Shown piece by piece: positions 48,367 to 60,290 of a stretch of DNA of 64,000 bases. The stretch's first letter is position 1. Each line of letters opens with the position of its first letter. The translations under genes were made by a program, and so were the position numbers. Below the pieces are notes generated by a model. It saw nothing but the letters and a program-made list of their open reading frames with translations, was not told the origin of the DNA and did no database searches. Source of the DNA: Humulus lupulus (lineage: Eukaryota; Streptophyta; Magnoliopsida; Rosales; Cannabaceae); NCBI RefSeq assembly GCF_963169125.1, contig NC_084802.1:118672903-118736902 (forward strand), given 5' to 3'.

Positions 48367-48378
48367 TGGTATGAGAGC
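48367..48378 (+). promoter_or_regulatory. Primer-binding site of element F (initiator Met tRNA type)
   Basis: TGGTATGAGAGC starts 3 nt after the LTR end. It differs at one base from the complement of the plant initiator methionine tRNA 3' end (TGGTATCAGAGC), the usual primer of chromodomain gypsy elements. Confidence 0.85.
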
Positions 48379-48752
48379 GTCCTAGGTTTAACGGTACCTG
48401 AAGATTGGCTGGACATGTACATTCGCCGCGAGAGACAAGCTCGACTCAGGGTTTGGTAATTGTGTATACATGACTATATGTTTAAATGAACTGAATGGAA
48501 TATGATTGTTGATATCTTCTTGATTAATAGGGAGCATGAGATACTGATAGGGCCTGGCCCTTGACTATTGCATGATGATATTGAGGCGTGCTTATTAGCA
48601 CTGCTATGCATGTGAATGAATATTTGGATAAACTGTTATATTTTGATTGTTTGTGAATGTCTGGGGTTCTAATGGTGGATCATGAAAGGATTATTACCCT
48701 GTCATCATAGTTTGGTTACCGAGTCGTTGATTGCAGATTGACTTGGATAATT

Positions 48753-51700
48753 ATGCGTCCAAGAAAATCTACGCGACTAGCCGGCAATAAGTCTAAGACT
48801 AGAGATGATGACAAGGGCCAGACCCCTCCGCCATTCCTTGAGAACTGGCAACAGCTTATGGCAGACATTCAAGCTCAGCTACAGAGCCAGGATGAACAGA
48901 TTCAAATTCTGTGGCAGCATGCTCCATCAGGGAGTGTTGCCCCCATTGTGCCACCTGCAGTGGTACTTGCTGTACAGCCAGTAGAGGTTGGGAATAGATG
49001 GGAGTCGTTGTATGAGCGGTTCAGGAAGCAGCAACCCCTGATCTTTGAGGGAGGACCTGATCTACTAAAAGCTGAACAGTGGATGACCATGACTACTACA
49101 ATTTTGGACTTTATGAGGGTAGAGGGGCATGACAGAGTGGCTTGTGCCACATATATGCTGAGAGATGATGCCCGAATCTGGTGGGACGTGGCATCACAAA
49201 CCAGAGATGTTACTGCTTTGACTTGGGAAGGATTCAAGGACCTGTTCAGTCAGAAGTACTATAATGTTGCCATCAGGGCAGCAAAAGTAAATGAGTTTGT
49301 GGGGTTGGTTAAGGGCAGCATGACCATTACAGAATATGCCCTAAAGTTTGACAGAATTGTAAAATTCACACCCGACCTTGTGCCTATTGATGCAGCTAGG
49401 CAGGACAGATTTCTTAGAGGGCTTAATGCTATGATAGCCCAAGATGTGAGGATTACAACGGTTCCTGGAGGGACAACTTATGCCCAGGCTGTAGAGAAGG
49501 CTCTTACCGCTGAGGAAGCAGAGAACAAGATTTGGGGAGAGAGTGCAGCGAGACGGGAGGGCCGCAAGGCGGTGCCTCCATATTCAGGTTCTGGTAGGGG
49601 CGGAGGCCCCAGTGATTTAAAGAGGAAGACCCCTGATGCTTCGACCGCTCCTGGCTCTGATAGGAGAGGCTGGGGTACTCAAAGTGGCCGTCAGGGAGGC
49701 GGTGATACATGGAGGACTTACCCTGAGTGCACGAGGTGAAGAAAACGCCATCCGGGCGAGTGTCGGGCTAAGGCCTAATATGTGTGTGGGGTGGTGGGAC
49801 ACCACAAGAAAGACTGCCCGATAGTGATGAAGGGAGATGCGGGGAAGGTGGACAGCTTGACTCCAACTCAAGTGTTCACCCTGATGCAGGCGGAAGCCGA
49901 GGCTAGTCCCTCGGTAGTGATAGGTCAGCTTTCTAGCGTTGGCTCTCCTTTTACTGTATTGATTGACTCTGGTGCTACACATTTGTTTGTTTCTAGTAAG
50001 GTGATTGATAGACTGTGTAGACCTAGTGAGTATTGTACTTCAGGGTTTGGGACTATTTTTCCTACAAGGGAACTGGTAGTATCTAGGAGGTGGATTAGAG
50101 CACTTCCAGTGATAGTTGACGGAAGAGAGTTATCAGTAGATTTGATTGAGTTGAGTATGGAGGACTTTGATATGATTTTATGTATGGATTGGCTGGTTAG
50201 ATATGGAGCTACCATTGACTGCAGGAAGAAGATGGAAACCTTTGAGCCAAAGGGCGAGGATCCCTTTATTTTTGTGGGAGCGGTGTACGGACCCCGCATA
50301 CCCAGGATATCGGCACTGAGAGCAAGAGATCTGTTACAAGGAGGGTGTATAGGTTTTCTGGCTAGTGTGGTGGATACCACCAGGGTTTTGCCAGCAGGGC
50401 CGAAGGAGACCAAATTGGTTTGTGAATTCTTGGATGTGTTTCCTGAGGACTTTCTGGGGTTGTCGCCGCGTAGAGAGATTCAGTTTGTCATTGAATTGGC
50501 GCCAGGGACAGAGCCAGTGTCGAGGGCACCATATAGAATGGCACCAGCAGAACTGAAAGAATTGAAGAAACAGTTGCAGGAACTTCTGGATTTGGGGTTC
50601 ATCAGGCCTAGTTACTCGCCATGGGGTGCTCCAGTTTTATTTGGGAAGAAGAAGGACAGGACTTTAAGAATGTGTATAGACTACAGAGAATTGAACAAGT
50701 TGACTATCAAGAATAAGTACCCCCTACCAAGGATTGACGACTTGTTCGATCAGCTGCAGGGTAAGACAATGTTGTCAAAGAAGGATCTTCAATTTGGTTA
50801 TCACCAGCTAAGGATCAAGGATGAGGACATACCGAAGACGGCCTTCCGAACGAGGTACGGGCACTAAGAGTTTCTGGTCATGTCGTTTGGTTTGACCAAT
50901 GCCCCAGCAGCCTTTATGGACCTAATGAACAGGGTGTTCAAGGACTTTCTGGATCAGTTCGTTATTGTCCTCATCGACGACATTTTAGTGTGCTCCAGTT
51001 CAAAGACAGAGCATGAGATTCATCTTTGACAGGTTCTGCAGAGATTGAGGGAGCATCAGTTGTATGCCAAGTTTAAGAAATGTGAATTTTTGTTACCAGA
51101 AGTGACATTCCTTGGACATATCATGGGTGTAGATGGGATTAAGGTAGATCCATCTAAGGTAGAGGTAGTTAGGGATTGGCCGAGGCCAAGGAACGCCTCG
51201 GAGGTGCGGAGTTTTCTTGGTCTAGCGGGTTATTACAAACAGTTTGTGGAAGGCTTCTCAAAGATAGTGGCACCGATGACAGAATTGACACGGAAGAATT
51301 TGAAGTTTACTTGGTCAGACAAGTGTGAGGACAGTTTTCAAGAGCTGAAGCAACGACTTATTACGGCACCTGTGTTAAGTCTTCCTTCGGGGGAAGGGAA
51401 GTTTGTTGTCTATTGTGATGCATCGAGGTTGGGTTTAGGCTGTGTGTTGATGAAGAATGAGAAGGTCGTAGCTTATGCATCACGGCAGCTGAAGGAGTAT
51501 GAGCAACGGTGTCCTACCCATGATTTGGAGCTAGCAGCGGCGGTATTCGCACTGAAGATTTGGTGACATTATTTGTATGGGGAGAAGTGCGAGGTATACA
51601 CTGACCATAAGAGTCTGAAATATTTCTTTACACAGAAGGACCTGAATATGAGACAGAGGCGTTGACTAGAGTTGGTGAAAGACTATGATTGTGATATTCT

Positions 51701-53294
51701 TTACCATCTGGGGAAAGCCAACGTAGTGGCAGATGCATTGAGCTGGAGAGGCCCAGGTCAGTTATACAGTTCCACCCAGATCTCGAGAGAGTTTGCTGAT
51801 GAGATGGTCAGAGCGGGAATAGAATTGGTGGTAGGCCGGTTGGCCAATATTACTCTGCAGTCGACCCTGCTAGAGCGGATTAGAGAAGGGCAATTGGTAG
51901 ACGCTCAGTTACAGGAGGTTAGAGAGAATGTCTTAGCGGGAGTAGCTAAGGACTATTCTATTTCTGAGGTTGGATTGCTTCGGTATCAGGGACGGATTTG
52001 TGTTCCAGCTAATGAGGAGATCAGACGAGAGATATTGGATGAGTCTCATACGACGTCGTACTCCCTTCATCCGGGTACCACGAAGATGTACCAGGATCTA
52101 CGGACATTGTATTGGTGGCCCGGGATGAAGAAGGATGTGGTGGAGTACGTAGCCAGATGCTTAACCTGTCAGCCGATGAAAGCTGAGCATCAACAACCAG
52201 CAGGGTTGCTTTAGCCTTTGGGTATTCCCAAGTGGAAATGGTAGGATATTACGATGGATTTTGTGAGAGGTTTACCCAGAACTGTAGGGCTTCATGACTC
52301 GGTGTGGGTGATAGTGGACATATACACTAAGTCAGCTCATTTTCTTCCAGTGAGGTCGACATATACTATGGATCAGTATGCTGAGTTGTACGTGAGGGAG
52401 ATCGTACGTCTCCATGGGGTTCTTAAGTCTGTAGTATCAGACCGGAATCCTATCTTTACTTCCAAGTTTTGGGGTAGTTTGCAGAGGGCTATGGGGACTC
52501 AGTTGAAGTTCAGTACAACCTTTCATTCTCAGACTGATGGACAGTTTGAGAGGAAGATTCAGGTGTTGGAAGATATGCTCAGAGCGTGTGTGATCGACTT
52601 TGAGGGGTCATGGAGTAAGTACCCCCCGTTGATTGAATTTTTGTATAACAATAGTTACCAATCAACGATTGGAGAGGCTCCCTATGAGATGTTCTATGGA
52701 AGGAAGTGTAGATCACCCATTCATTGGGATGAGATGGTTGAGAGAAAGTATTTGGGGCCAGACATGATTCAGAGGACAAGTGAAGCTGTAGAGGAGATCC
52801 GAGCTAGGATGCTCGCCTCACAGAACAGACAGAAAAGCTATGCTGATCCCAAGCATAGGGACGTGGAGTTCCAGGTTGGGGACCACGTGTTTCTCTAGGT
52901 TTCACCTTTGCGAGGGGTGAGGAGGTTCGGGAAGAAGGGCGAGCTAAGCCCTAGGTTCATTGGACCTTTTGAGATCCTGGAAAAGATCAGTCAGGTGGCT
53001 TATAGGTTAGCCTTGCCACCATCATTGTCAGGAGTCCATGACATATTCCATGTTTCTATGCTCCGGAAGTACGTCTCAGACGCGACTCATGTGTTGAGAT
53101 ATGAAGAGTTGGAATTGCAGACAAATTTGGCTTATGAGGAGCAACCGGTTCAGATCTTGGATTGGAAAGATAAAGTACTACGGAATAAGACGATTCCTCT
53201 TGTTAAGGTATTGTGGAGGAACAGTAGGGTCGAGGAGGCGACTTGGGAGCTTGAGACAGCGATGCGGCATCAGTATCCCGAGTTATTCAGGTAA
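48753..53294 (+). pseudogene. gag-pol polyprotein of element F, nine nonsense codons and no frameshift
   Basis: One frame of 1,514 codons from ATG 48753 (MRPRKSTRLAGN) to TAA 53292. Gag core lies at 49000-49500 (ATYMLRDDARIWWDV). The zinc-knuckle region at 49725-49810 is followed by the protease ([12 protein letters not shown], about 49948-49983). RT spans about 50530-51140 ([26 protein letters not shown]). RNase H spans 51400-51660 ([13 protein letters not shown]). The integrase has LHPGTTKMY...CLTCQ, VDIYTKSAHF, SDRNPIF and QTDGQFERK (52060-52580), and the chromodomain-like tail is at about 53150-53290 ([18 protein letters not shown]). In-frame stops fall at 49737, 49776, 50865, 51027, 51564, 51663, 52212, 52242 and 52896. 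It cannot make a full polyprotein. Confidence 0.92.
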
Positions 53295-53310
53295 TTTCGA
53301 GGATGAAATT

Positions 53311-53329
53311 CTCATTAGGAGGGGATAGT
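53311..53329 (+). promoter_or_regulatory. Polypurine tract of element F
   Basis: The purine-rich sequence CTCATTAGGAGGGGATAGT ends at the LTR start (53330). It primes plus-strand DNA synthesis in LTR elements. Confidence 0.8.
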
Positions 53330-55733
53330 TGTAACGACCCAAATTTACTAATAAGGCTTAAGGGCCTTGATTAGTGTGCCGGGAGGGCATAACTGGATTA
53401 TATGTAATTTAACGATTAAAATCATGTTATATGATTGTTTGAATATTTGTGATGCATGACTATGTGTAATAGTATGCATGTAGGCCTTGACTAGGCTAGA
53501 AGGGCATATTCGTAATTTTGGCCCGTTGAGGGCATAACTGTATATATATGTGATAAATTGTCGATACCACATTATTATGTGGATATATTTGTACTCTGTG
53601 ACTCGAGACGATCCTAGTGAATGGTTTAGCGAAAAAGTCACGACGGGGATTTATACCCGGCTCGGGACGAGCCTAGGGGTATTTGTGGGAATGTAGAGAA
53701 TATATTGCAGTCTATTTTGATATTGGGGAATATAATTGGTGATTAGTTAGGTGTCGGGAAGTAAGCGGTAAATACTAGAGACATTCGAGGAATTAGATGG
53801 AATTGGGTGTAATGACCAAAATGCCCATAGAAAGTTTAAAGGCTTAGTTTTAAATGGGAGGGTAAATTGTTCATTTGGCTTGTAAGGTATAAGTATCAGT
53901 AAGCTTTGTGCCTTAGTGGAATAAGTAGAAGGTTTTAGAAGGATGAAGGAAAGAAAGAAAAGAAAAGGAAGAAAAGAAGGGGAATTAGGAGTCTATCTTT
54001 TTCTCTCTCGGTTGGAGATTTCTGGCTCATTTCTGAAGGAAATTTGGAGCTGAAACTCAGGGAGAGTCTTGGCAGGAGCTTGAGGCTAGGGTCTTTGGTC
54101 TAGCTTAAGGAATTAGCAAGGAGATAGCAAGAGTAATCCATCCACTTGAGGTAAGGTCTAAGGTTGTTTTCTTCAATTTCTGGTTTTATGTAAACATGGA
54201 TTTTGAGCTGAGTTTTGATGGGGAATTCTAGGGAGTTGAAGTTGAAGCTTTGAGGAAGTGAAGGCTAAGCTAGTGTGGAGGATAACCTAAGTGTAGCTCA
54301 TCCATTAAAGGTAAGAAACTCTGGTTTAAGTTTTGTGAATTTTGTGGTTTTGCTGAGATTTTGAGCTCTAGGATCAGCCATGGTGAATTATGTGATTTGG
54401 AGTGCATGTAATTGAGTTTTGTGTGGTTGGGACTTGTGGGATGAGTGGAGGATGTTGGGAGGCTTGCTTTGAAGTTTGGTTGAGGTTTGGTTGAGTTTTG
54501 AGTAGGTTTTGGCTCGGGAAAATTCAAAGGAGAAAATGTTGTGAAGGGCTGTGCTGTGACTAGCGCTACAGCGCTAGTCACTGAGCTCTGTAGGGCTAGG
54601 CCCTGAAGTTCCTGAGCCTTTTGGCTCTTTTTGTAGCGCTATAGCGCTCTCCTTAGGGCATTGTATAGCTACCCTGTTTCTAGAAAGGGGTTTTTGGGTT
54701 ATTTTCAAGGGTTTTTGCCCGGTGGTTCGGGGTTTGATTCCACCACCCCGTTTGGTGGAATTATGGCTTCCCGAGGGCTCGGGATTGGTCCCGAGGCTAG
54801 GTTTTGGGTTCGAGGTTTGGTGATGATTTTGATCTATGGCTGTGACTAGGTGTATGCTAGGGCTCGGACACGATCGTGCTCGAGGATCAAATTGAACAAA
54901 GCTAGCAAATCTAAAGGTAAGAAAACTGCACTCGGTTATGTGTTTGTGATGGGACTAAGAGCTCCCTATATCTGTATGATGTCATAGATGGTATTATGCC
55001 ACGGTACATGTGATAAACGGCCTAAGGGTGCCATAAATAATAGTTGCGCACAGGGTGCAGCTCGGCCACTGGTAGCTAAGGACAGCTTAATATTCACTAA
55101 GCTCGGTTTAAGCGGGCCGCGGTCAGTGGGATAAATAGAGGGTGCGGCCTAAGGGCGTTAACCCTAGTTATCATATGTGATTTGAATGCTAATGTGAAAT
55201 GATATACTTGGTATGTTGAATACTTGATTAACGTGAATGCTTAGACTGATGAGTACATGCTTATGCGATATGGGTTATCTGATTGTCTGTTGAATGATTA
55301 TGCTCTGCTATTATGTTTTCTTGCTGGGCCTTGGCTCACGGGTGCTACATGGTGCAGGTAAAGGCAAAGGCAAGTTGGACCCACCCTGAGATGGAGTGTT
55401 GTGGGGCTAAATGTACATAGTCAGTTGATCGGCCGCCACGGCCGAGGAGTGGAACAGGACGAGAAATGCTTAACTGTCTGTTTTGCCTTAGAGTGGCTAA
55501 TCACTGTACTTTTATCCTAAAATTTTGTAAACAGTCTTAAACTTATTACTTTTGGGATCCCATGTAAAAAGAAAATGTTTATTTATAAGAAATGCAGCTT
55601 TTGAGACCAAAATCTTTTAACCCTAGTTCAACTATAGTTTCAGTAACACGTTTTGAATTAAAAGACTTGATTAGCGAGTCTTGCACCTTTGTAAACACAC
55701 AGTGTAATGGTCTTGGATATCCAGGGCGTTACA
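53330..55733 (+). repeat. 3' LTR of element F
   Basis: TGTAACGACCC start and GGGCGTTACA end, colinear with 45939-48363 and 21 bp shorter. Four AGCGCT cores lie at 54562-54648; two of the six cores in the 5' LTR have been lost by point changes. Confidence 0.95.
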
Positions 55734-57720
55734 ATATGCCCTAGAAAAAGTTACCTGTTCCAACGAAAACTCACATTTAGAGAACTTACCATATAGCTTA
55801 TGTTCTCGGAATCTTTTCAGAGTCAACCTCAAATGCTCCTTGTGCTCCTCCTTGGTCTTCGAGTAAATAAGGATATCATCTATGAACACTACCACAAACT
55901 TGTCCATAAATGTTAGTTGGGCGTTAGTGAATCCAAAAGACATCACTAAAATTCGTAGTGCCTGTAGCGAGTTCTGAAAGCCATTTTCGGAATGTCTCCC
56001 TCTTTCACTTTCAACTGATTGTACCCGGATCGCAAATCAATCTTCGAGAATACTGATGCCCCTTGCAGTTGATAAAAAAGGTCATCTATCCTAGGCAAAG
56101 GATATTTATTCTTAATGGTGACCTTATTGAGTTCTCGGTAATCAATGCACATTCTCATACTCCTATCCTTCTTTTTCACAAATAACACTGGTGCTCCCCA
56201 TGGCGAATGGCTAGGTGTTATGAACCCCTTATCCAATAACTCCTGTAGCTGGTTCTTAAGTTCCTTTAACTGCGCAAGCGACATTTGTTAGGGTGCTTTA
56301 GAGATCGGTATTGTTTCTAGTGCAACCTTGATTACAAACTCGATTTCTTTGTCCGGGGGTAGTCTTGGTAATTCCTCGGGAAACACCTCCGGGAATTCAC
56401 AAATAATATGTACATTTTCTGGCTTTAATTCTGACTCCTTAGACTTATCCATTACACTAGTCAGAAACGCCGAACAACCATGTTGCATCATATTCCGTGC
56501 TTCCAGTGCAGATATTATGGGTGTTCGAAAACCCGCTACATCGCCTTTAAAGGAAAAGACCTCTCCTTCCTTTGGCCTGAACTATACAGTCTTCTTTCGA
56601 CAGTCTATCGTAGCCCCATGTTTGGATAACCAATCCATGCCGAGTATGACATTATAATCGGGTATACTCAGTTCTATGAGATCTGTTGGGCACTTTCTGC
56701 CTTCTACCGTTACAGGTGTTGACGGTAACCACTTAGTTGACAACATCATATCTCCTGATGGCAACAATGTACTAAAAGTGTGTTCAAACATCTTACAAGG
56801 TATATTCATTCTATCAATCACATTCATGGAAACATAAGAATGAGTCTCTCCAGAATCAATTAAGACTCTACACATCATACCAAATATAGGGAGCTGACCT
56901 GTAACTACGGTGTTGCTGTTGGCCGCTTCATTCTGGGTTAAGGCGAAAACCCTTGCTGGCACCATATTGTTGTTGCTATTCTATCCTGCCTTCCATTGTG
57001 GGCAATTCTTTCTCAAATGTCCTGCCTGGCCGCACTTGAAACATTTATTGGTACTGGCCTGGCATTCTCCTGGGTGTCTTTTCGAGCATTTAGGACAGCT
57101 AGGGTGCTCAACTTTATTGCTTCGGTGATTCCCACGGTTTTCATCATCATTTCGACTGTTGCGGTTGTTGTGATTTCCATTGGGAGCTGCGACTTTGGGC
57201 CTTTTGTTAGTGCCACTATTTTGACCCTATTAGGCCTCCTCTTGTTACTCTCTTGAAAGACTTTACTCTTATTAGTCTCTATACTTGCAGCATTGTCCTT
57301 CCATATACCGCTCTTCATGTATTCAGTGTCTAAAGCTTTGTCTAGAATCTCAGCATAGCTAACTAGCTCTGTACTGGTCATTTTGACATCTCTAGCAATC
57401 ATAGGCTTCAGTCCCCTTATGAATCCTTAAACACTCATAACCTCGTTGAGACTATCTCAGGTGCAAACCTTGCCATTCTGTCAAACTTCTAGGCATACTA
57501 TGTGACTGGAAGACTACCTTGTGTCAGTGTCACAAACTCATTAACTCTAGTTTCTAGTACTGTAGCATTGTAGTACTTTTTGCTGAAAACTTGTAAAAAG
57601 TCATCCCAGGTCATGGTTTCTCAAGTGTGTGTCTTCTTAACCATGTCCCACCAAATTCTAGCATCTACTTTTAGGATTGCTAATTATCTTGTTGTCCCTG
57701 GAAATTCTTAGTCTGTACTA
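55734..57720 (-). pseudogene. Element H gag, protease and RT (5' half)
   Basis: In minus-strand order: degraded gag core about 57720-57403 (WDDFLQVFSKKYYNATVLE); gag end 57402-57013 with KSGIWKDNAA and zinc-knuckle remnants; protease 56965-56582 (VLIDSGETHSYVS); linker 56491-56288. RT follows at 56284-55946 ([28 protein letters not shown]) and 55946-55741 (VVVFIDDILIYSKT), and runs into the ATATG target of element F. Continuity with 45938 leftwards is exact in frame and content. Several stops and frame changes are present. Confidence 0.85.
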
Positions 57721-58306
57721 GTAGCCTTTGTCTTATTTTGTCATGTCACAACTCATTACTTATCCTCATTGTTGTGTCAGTTCGTAGCTTGTCATTGTCC
57801 TCTATGTTGAACTATGTTATCATGGATTTACTCGTCTCTCCGCCTCCATAGTCTCAATTTACTCCATTGAGGTTTTTCTATTGTTTGTTACTAAATGTTG
57901 TGGTGTGTCCACTTTGTGTCCTCCTCTGCTACTCCACGTATCTATCTAGTTAACAACATCACCTCGCAAGATAATGTTGTGGAGTAAACTCCCTAACCTA
58001 TGTCTATATTAACAATCGTGTCGTAAAGCATATGTGTCCTTTGATCTTGATAGTGTCCAGTTATATCATAATTGACGTAATCCATTCTTCGCTTTACTTT
58101 AAACTTGATAGTGTCATACTTGCGATTTCCTATGATGCATCTCATCCATTAAATACGTTCATTCTCAACAAACATCTTTCAGGGAGCTCATATCTACTCA
58201 TCTCTACGTTTACATCATCTATATGAACCCTTGAGATTCCACTGAGCTCATCGAGCAGTTTATTTCTAGAAGTCCTAATTACTAGAGACATACTTTCTAC
58301 ACAGCC
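57721..58306. other. Unassigned stretch between element H gag and inverted LTR
   Basis: About 590 bp of mixed composition with no recognisable gag, LTR or gene. In an intact element H this should hold the gag N-terminus, primer-binding site and minus-strand 5' LTR. None is visible, and there is no purine tract just before 58307. A rearrangement junction probably lies here. Confidence 0.45.
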
Positions 58307-59574
58307 TGTAGTGCACCAATTTTTTTTTTTTTAGTTTATTAAAATTTTGTGATTTATTTTATTTAAGTGTTAAGTGCGATGAATTGTTTCATTTAAATGT
58401 TGTGTATTTTATTTAGTTGTTGTTTGTTTTATTTGATTGTTTGATATTTTATTTAATTGTTAGAATTGTTTGTAGAATATTTTTGTGAAATTACTTGTTA
58501 AATGATATATATTTATTTTTATTTTAAAAATGTGATTATGTGAGATTTGGTTGAATGCACTAAGGTGCATGGTAGATAGTGATGCACCCTAGTGATTTAG
58601 TGTGTGCTAGTGCATGGTAGCATGGTACACATGTGTAGATTTTCCACACACCTTGTATTTCCTTTTATTAGATTTTAATTGATTTAATTGAAAAAAAATA
58701 AAAATAAATAAAAGAATGGGTAAGTAATGGTGGACGTGTAGTGTGTAGTGGGAAAGGGATTGATTTTCCAATTATTTTCTAAGGCAATAAAATCAAAATC
58801 AACTATTTTAGCTAGCTATTTGAAGAAGCTAGCTATTTTAGGATAGGAATGTGATCACCATTTATCTTCTATATCAACTATCATAAAAGAAAATAATAAG
58901 AAAATTAAGAGAAAATAAAAAGGAGAAAGGAAACTTACCTTTTTCTTTTATTTGGTCATTATGAGAGGATTAGGTTAAGAGGGAATGGGAATATTGGAAG
59001 AGCATTTTTGCTCTTGGCTGCTGTGACCTAGAGAGAGAATAGAGAGAGAGAGTGTGGCATGATAGAGAGAGAAGGAGAAGAAGAAAGAAAGGAAGAAGAA
59101 GAAGAAGGAGAAGGAGAAAGGATCAATCTTAGGGTATGGTCTTGATTTTGCTTATGTTTTTCTTTCTTTTAAATTTTTAGTATGTTGATTTAGTTGTTTT
59201 TGACTTGTTGTTCCACTTCTTCTCCATCTTGATTTTTCAAAAGAAAACCTCTAGGGTTTGAGCAAGGAGGTGGTCCTAGTGTGTTCTTGATTTTACAATC
59301 AAGAGAGGTATTTAAATTTTTCCCTCAATCTTTTGGGTTATTGGTATTTGATGATTGATGTTTTGGAGAGATTATGGCTGAAAGTGGTGTGTTTTTAAAT
59401 AGGATAATGTGTTGTGTTGATGGGATGTTTTCTTATATTTTGATGCATGGGAAAATAGACCTAGGCATGGGCATGGGTTTATGTTGTTTGGGTTGATTTT
59501 TATGGTTGTGTAATAAGAATATGTGTAGTGATGATGAATATTTAAATACATGAAATGAATGGGTTTTTTTTTTT
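58307..59574 (+). repeat. Truncated LTR of the element-H family, inverted relative to 39647-43872
   Basis: Starts TGTAGTGCACCAAT and follows the first 1.2 kb of the H LTR, read in the opposite direction. Shared landmarks are the T-run, 'gtgcatggt' repeats, a GA-rich stretch (59029-59120), and 'gattttacaatcaag' followed by 'gaggta'. It stops abruptly in a T-run where CACTACACC begins (59575). No polypurine tract precedes it, so it is not a normal 3' LTR in this orientation. Confidence 0.8.
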
Positions 59575-60290
59575 CACTACACCAAACACCCATTACCATA
59601 ACACACCATTATAATACTATTTAAAAAGAGTTATGGTATATTATCAAAATTTCAGGCGGCAAGTAAAATAAAAAGCGCCAATTTTTTCGTGTACAGTAAC
59701 TCCCCTTTCCTGTACCCATTTCCCCATTACCCATTTCCAACCTCATTTTCTTCGATCTTTCTCCTCCTGTATTCTCTCCCGTGTCTCATTTTTCCTGGTA
59801 TACCTATTTCCCTTTGACCCATTTCCCATTTCCCTTTGACCCATTTCCGTAGACCTATCTCTCTCGGTCTCTCACTCCCCTTCACGGAAGACAAATCCTG
59901 AGAAGGGCTACACCACATTCGAAGGCGATATAGGAGGCACATCTCCTCTCCCTCGGATCTCTTTCTCCCACCAGACCTCTCTCCTTCCCTCTTTCTCTCT
60001 CACCTGTCTTTATGGAGCCCGACCTTCCCTATCATCGGCAAACGCGCAAATGACAGGGGCTCGTGGGTCTTGTGAAAACGACGGGCTGAGTGCAGGTCAG
60101 GGGCTCGTGGGTCTTGTGAAAACAACGGGCTCAGGGTCGTGGGTGGCTCGGTCTCACGGAGGGGGTGGGTGGCTCGGTCTTGCAGAGGGCTCGGTCTCGC
60201 AGAGAGGTCGTAGGTGGATCGTCCCATTTTTTCAGCTCCACACATTGAACCAAGTAATTTGTGTTTGAGTATACTTGCTAATGAGTGCAG
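59575..60290 (+). other. CACTAC-starting boundary and pyrimidine-rich leader before COPI fragments
   Basis: CACTACACCAAA at 59575 resembles a CACTA-superfamily terminus, with TTT before it. An inverted TTACCATAAC / GTTATGGTA pair lies at about 59592-59640. Then comes a CT-rich, promoter-like stretch (59700-60000) and a G+C-rich part with a 44-bp direct duplication (units starting 60054 and 60098). No WD-repeat coding of beta'-COP precedes the exon at 60291. The short frame at 60050-60268 has no recognisable domain. Confidence 0.5.

Larger units (their letters stand above)
45939..55733 (+). mobile_element. Element F: complete chromodomain Ty3/gypsy (Tekay/Del-like) element, 9,795 bp
   Basis: LTRs 45939-48363 (2425 bp) and 53330-55733 (2404 bp), each TGTAACG...(C/A)TTACA, are flanked by the perfect duplication ATATG (45934-45938, 55734-55738). 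The primer-binding site is at 48367-48378, the polypurine tract at 53311-53329, and one gag-pol frame lies between. A C-terminal chromodomain-like segment and an iMet-type primer site fit plant chromoviruses. It is inserted antisense into a relative (element H). LTR copies differ by roughly a few percent by eye. Confidence 0.95.
39647..57720 (-). mobile_element. Element H: chromodomain Ty3/gypsy (Tekay/Del-like) element, split by element F
   Basis: The left (3') LTR is 39647-43872. The minus-strand internal region runs chromodomain, integrase and RNase H (43868-45938), then element F, then RT, protease and gag (55734 to about 57720). The target of F, duplicated as ATATG, lies inside RT, and the two halves join cleanly across it. 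The expected right (5') LTR on the minus strand is not found. Instead gag fades near 57720 and a plus-strand LTR of the same family begins at 58307. Coding has stops and frameshifts. Confidence 0.8.

Noticed and set aside
48902..49237. Minus-strand frames under the gag of element F (also 49504-49982 and 49925-50413)
   Set aside because: They are shadows of the conserved plus-strand gag-pol frame.
60050..60268. A 72-codon plus-strand frame before the beta'-COP exon
   Set aside because: It runs through a 44-bp duplication, has no recognisable domain, and its frame does not join the exon.
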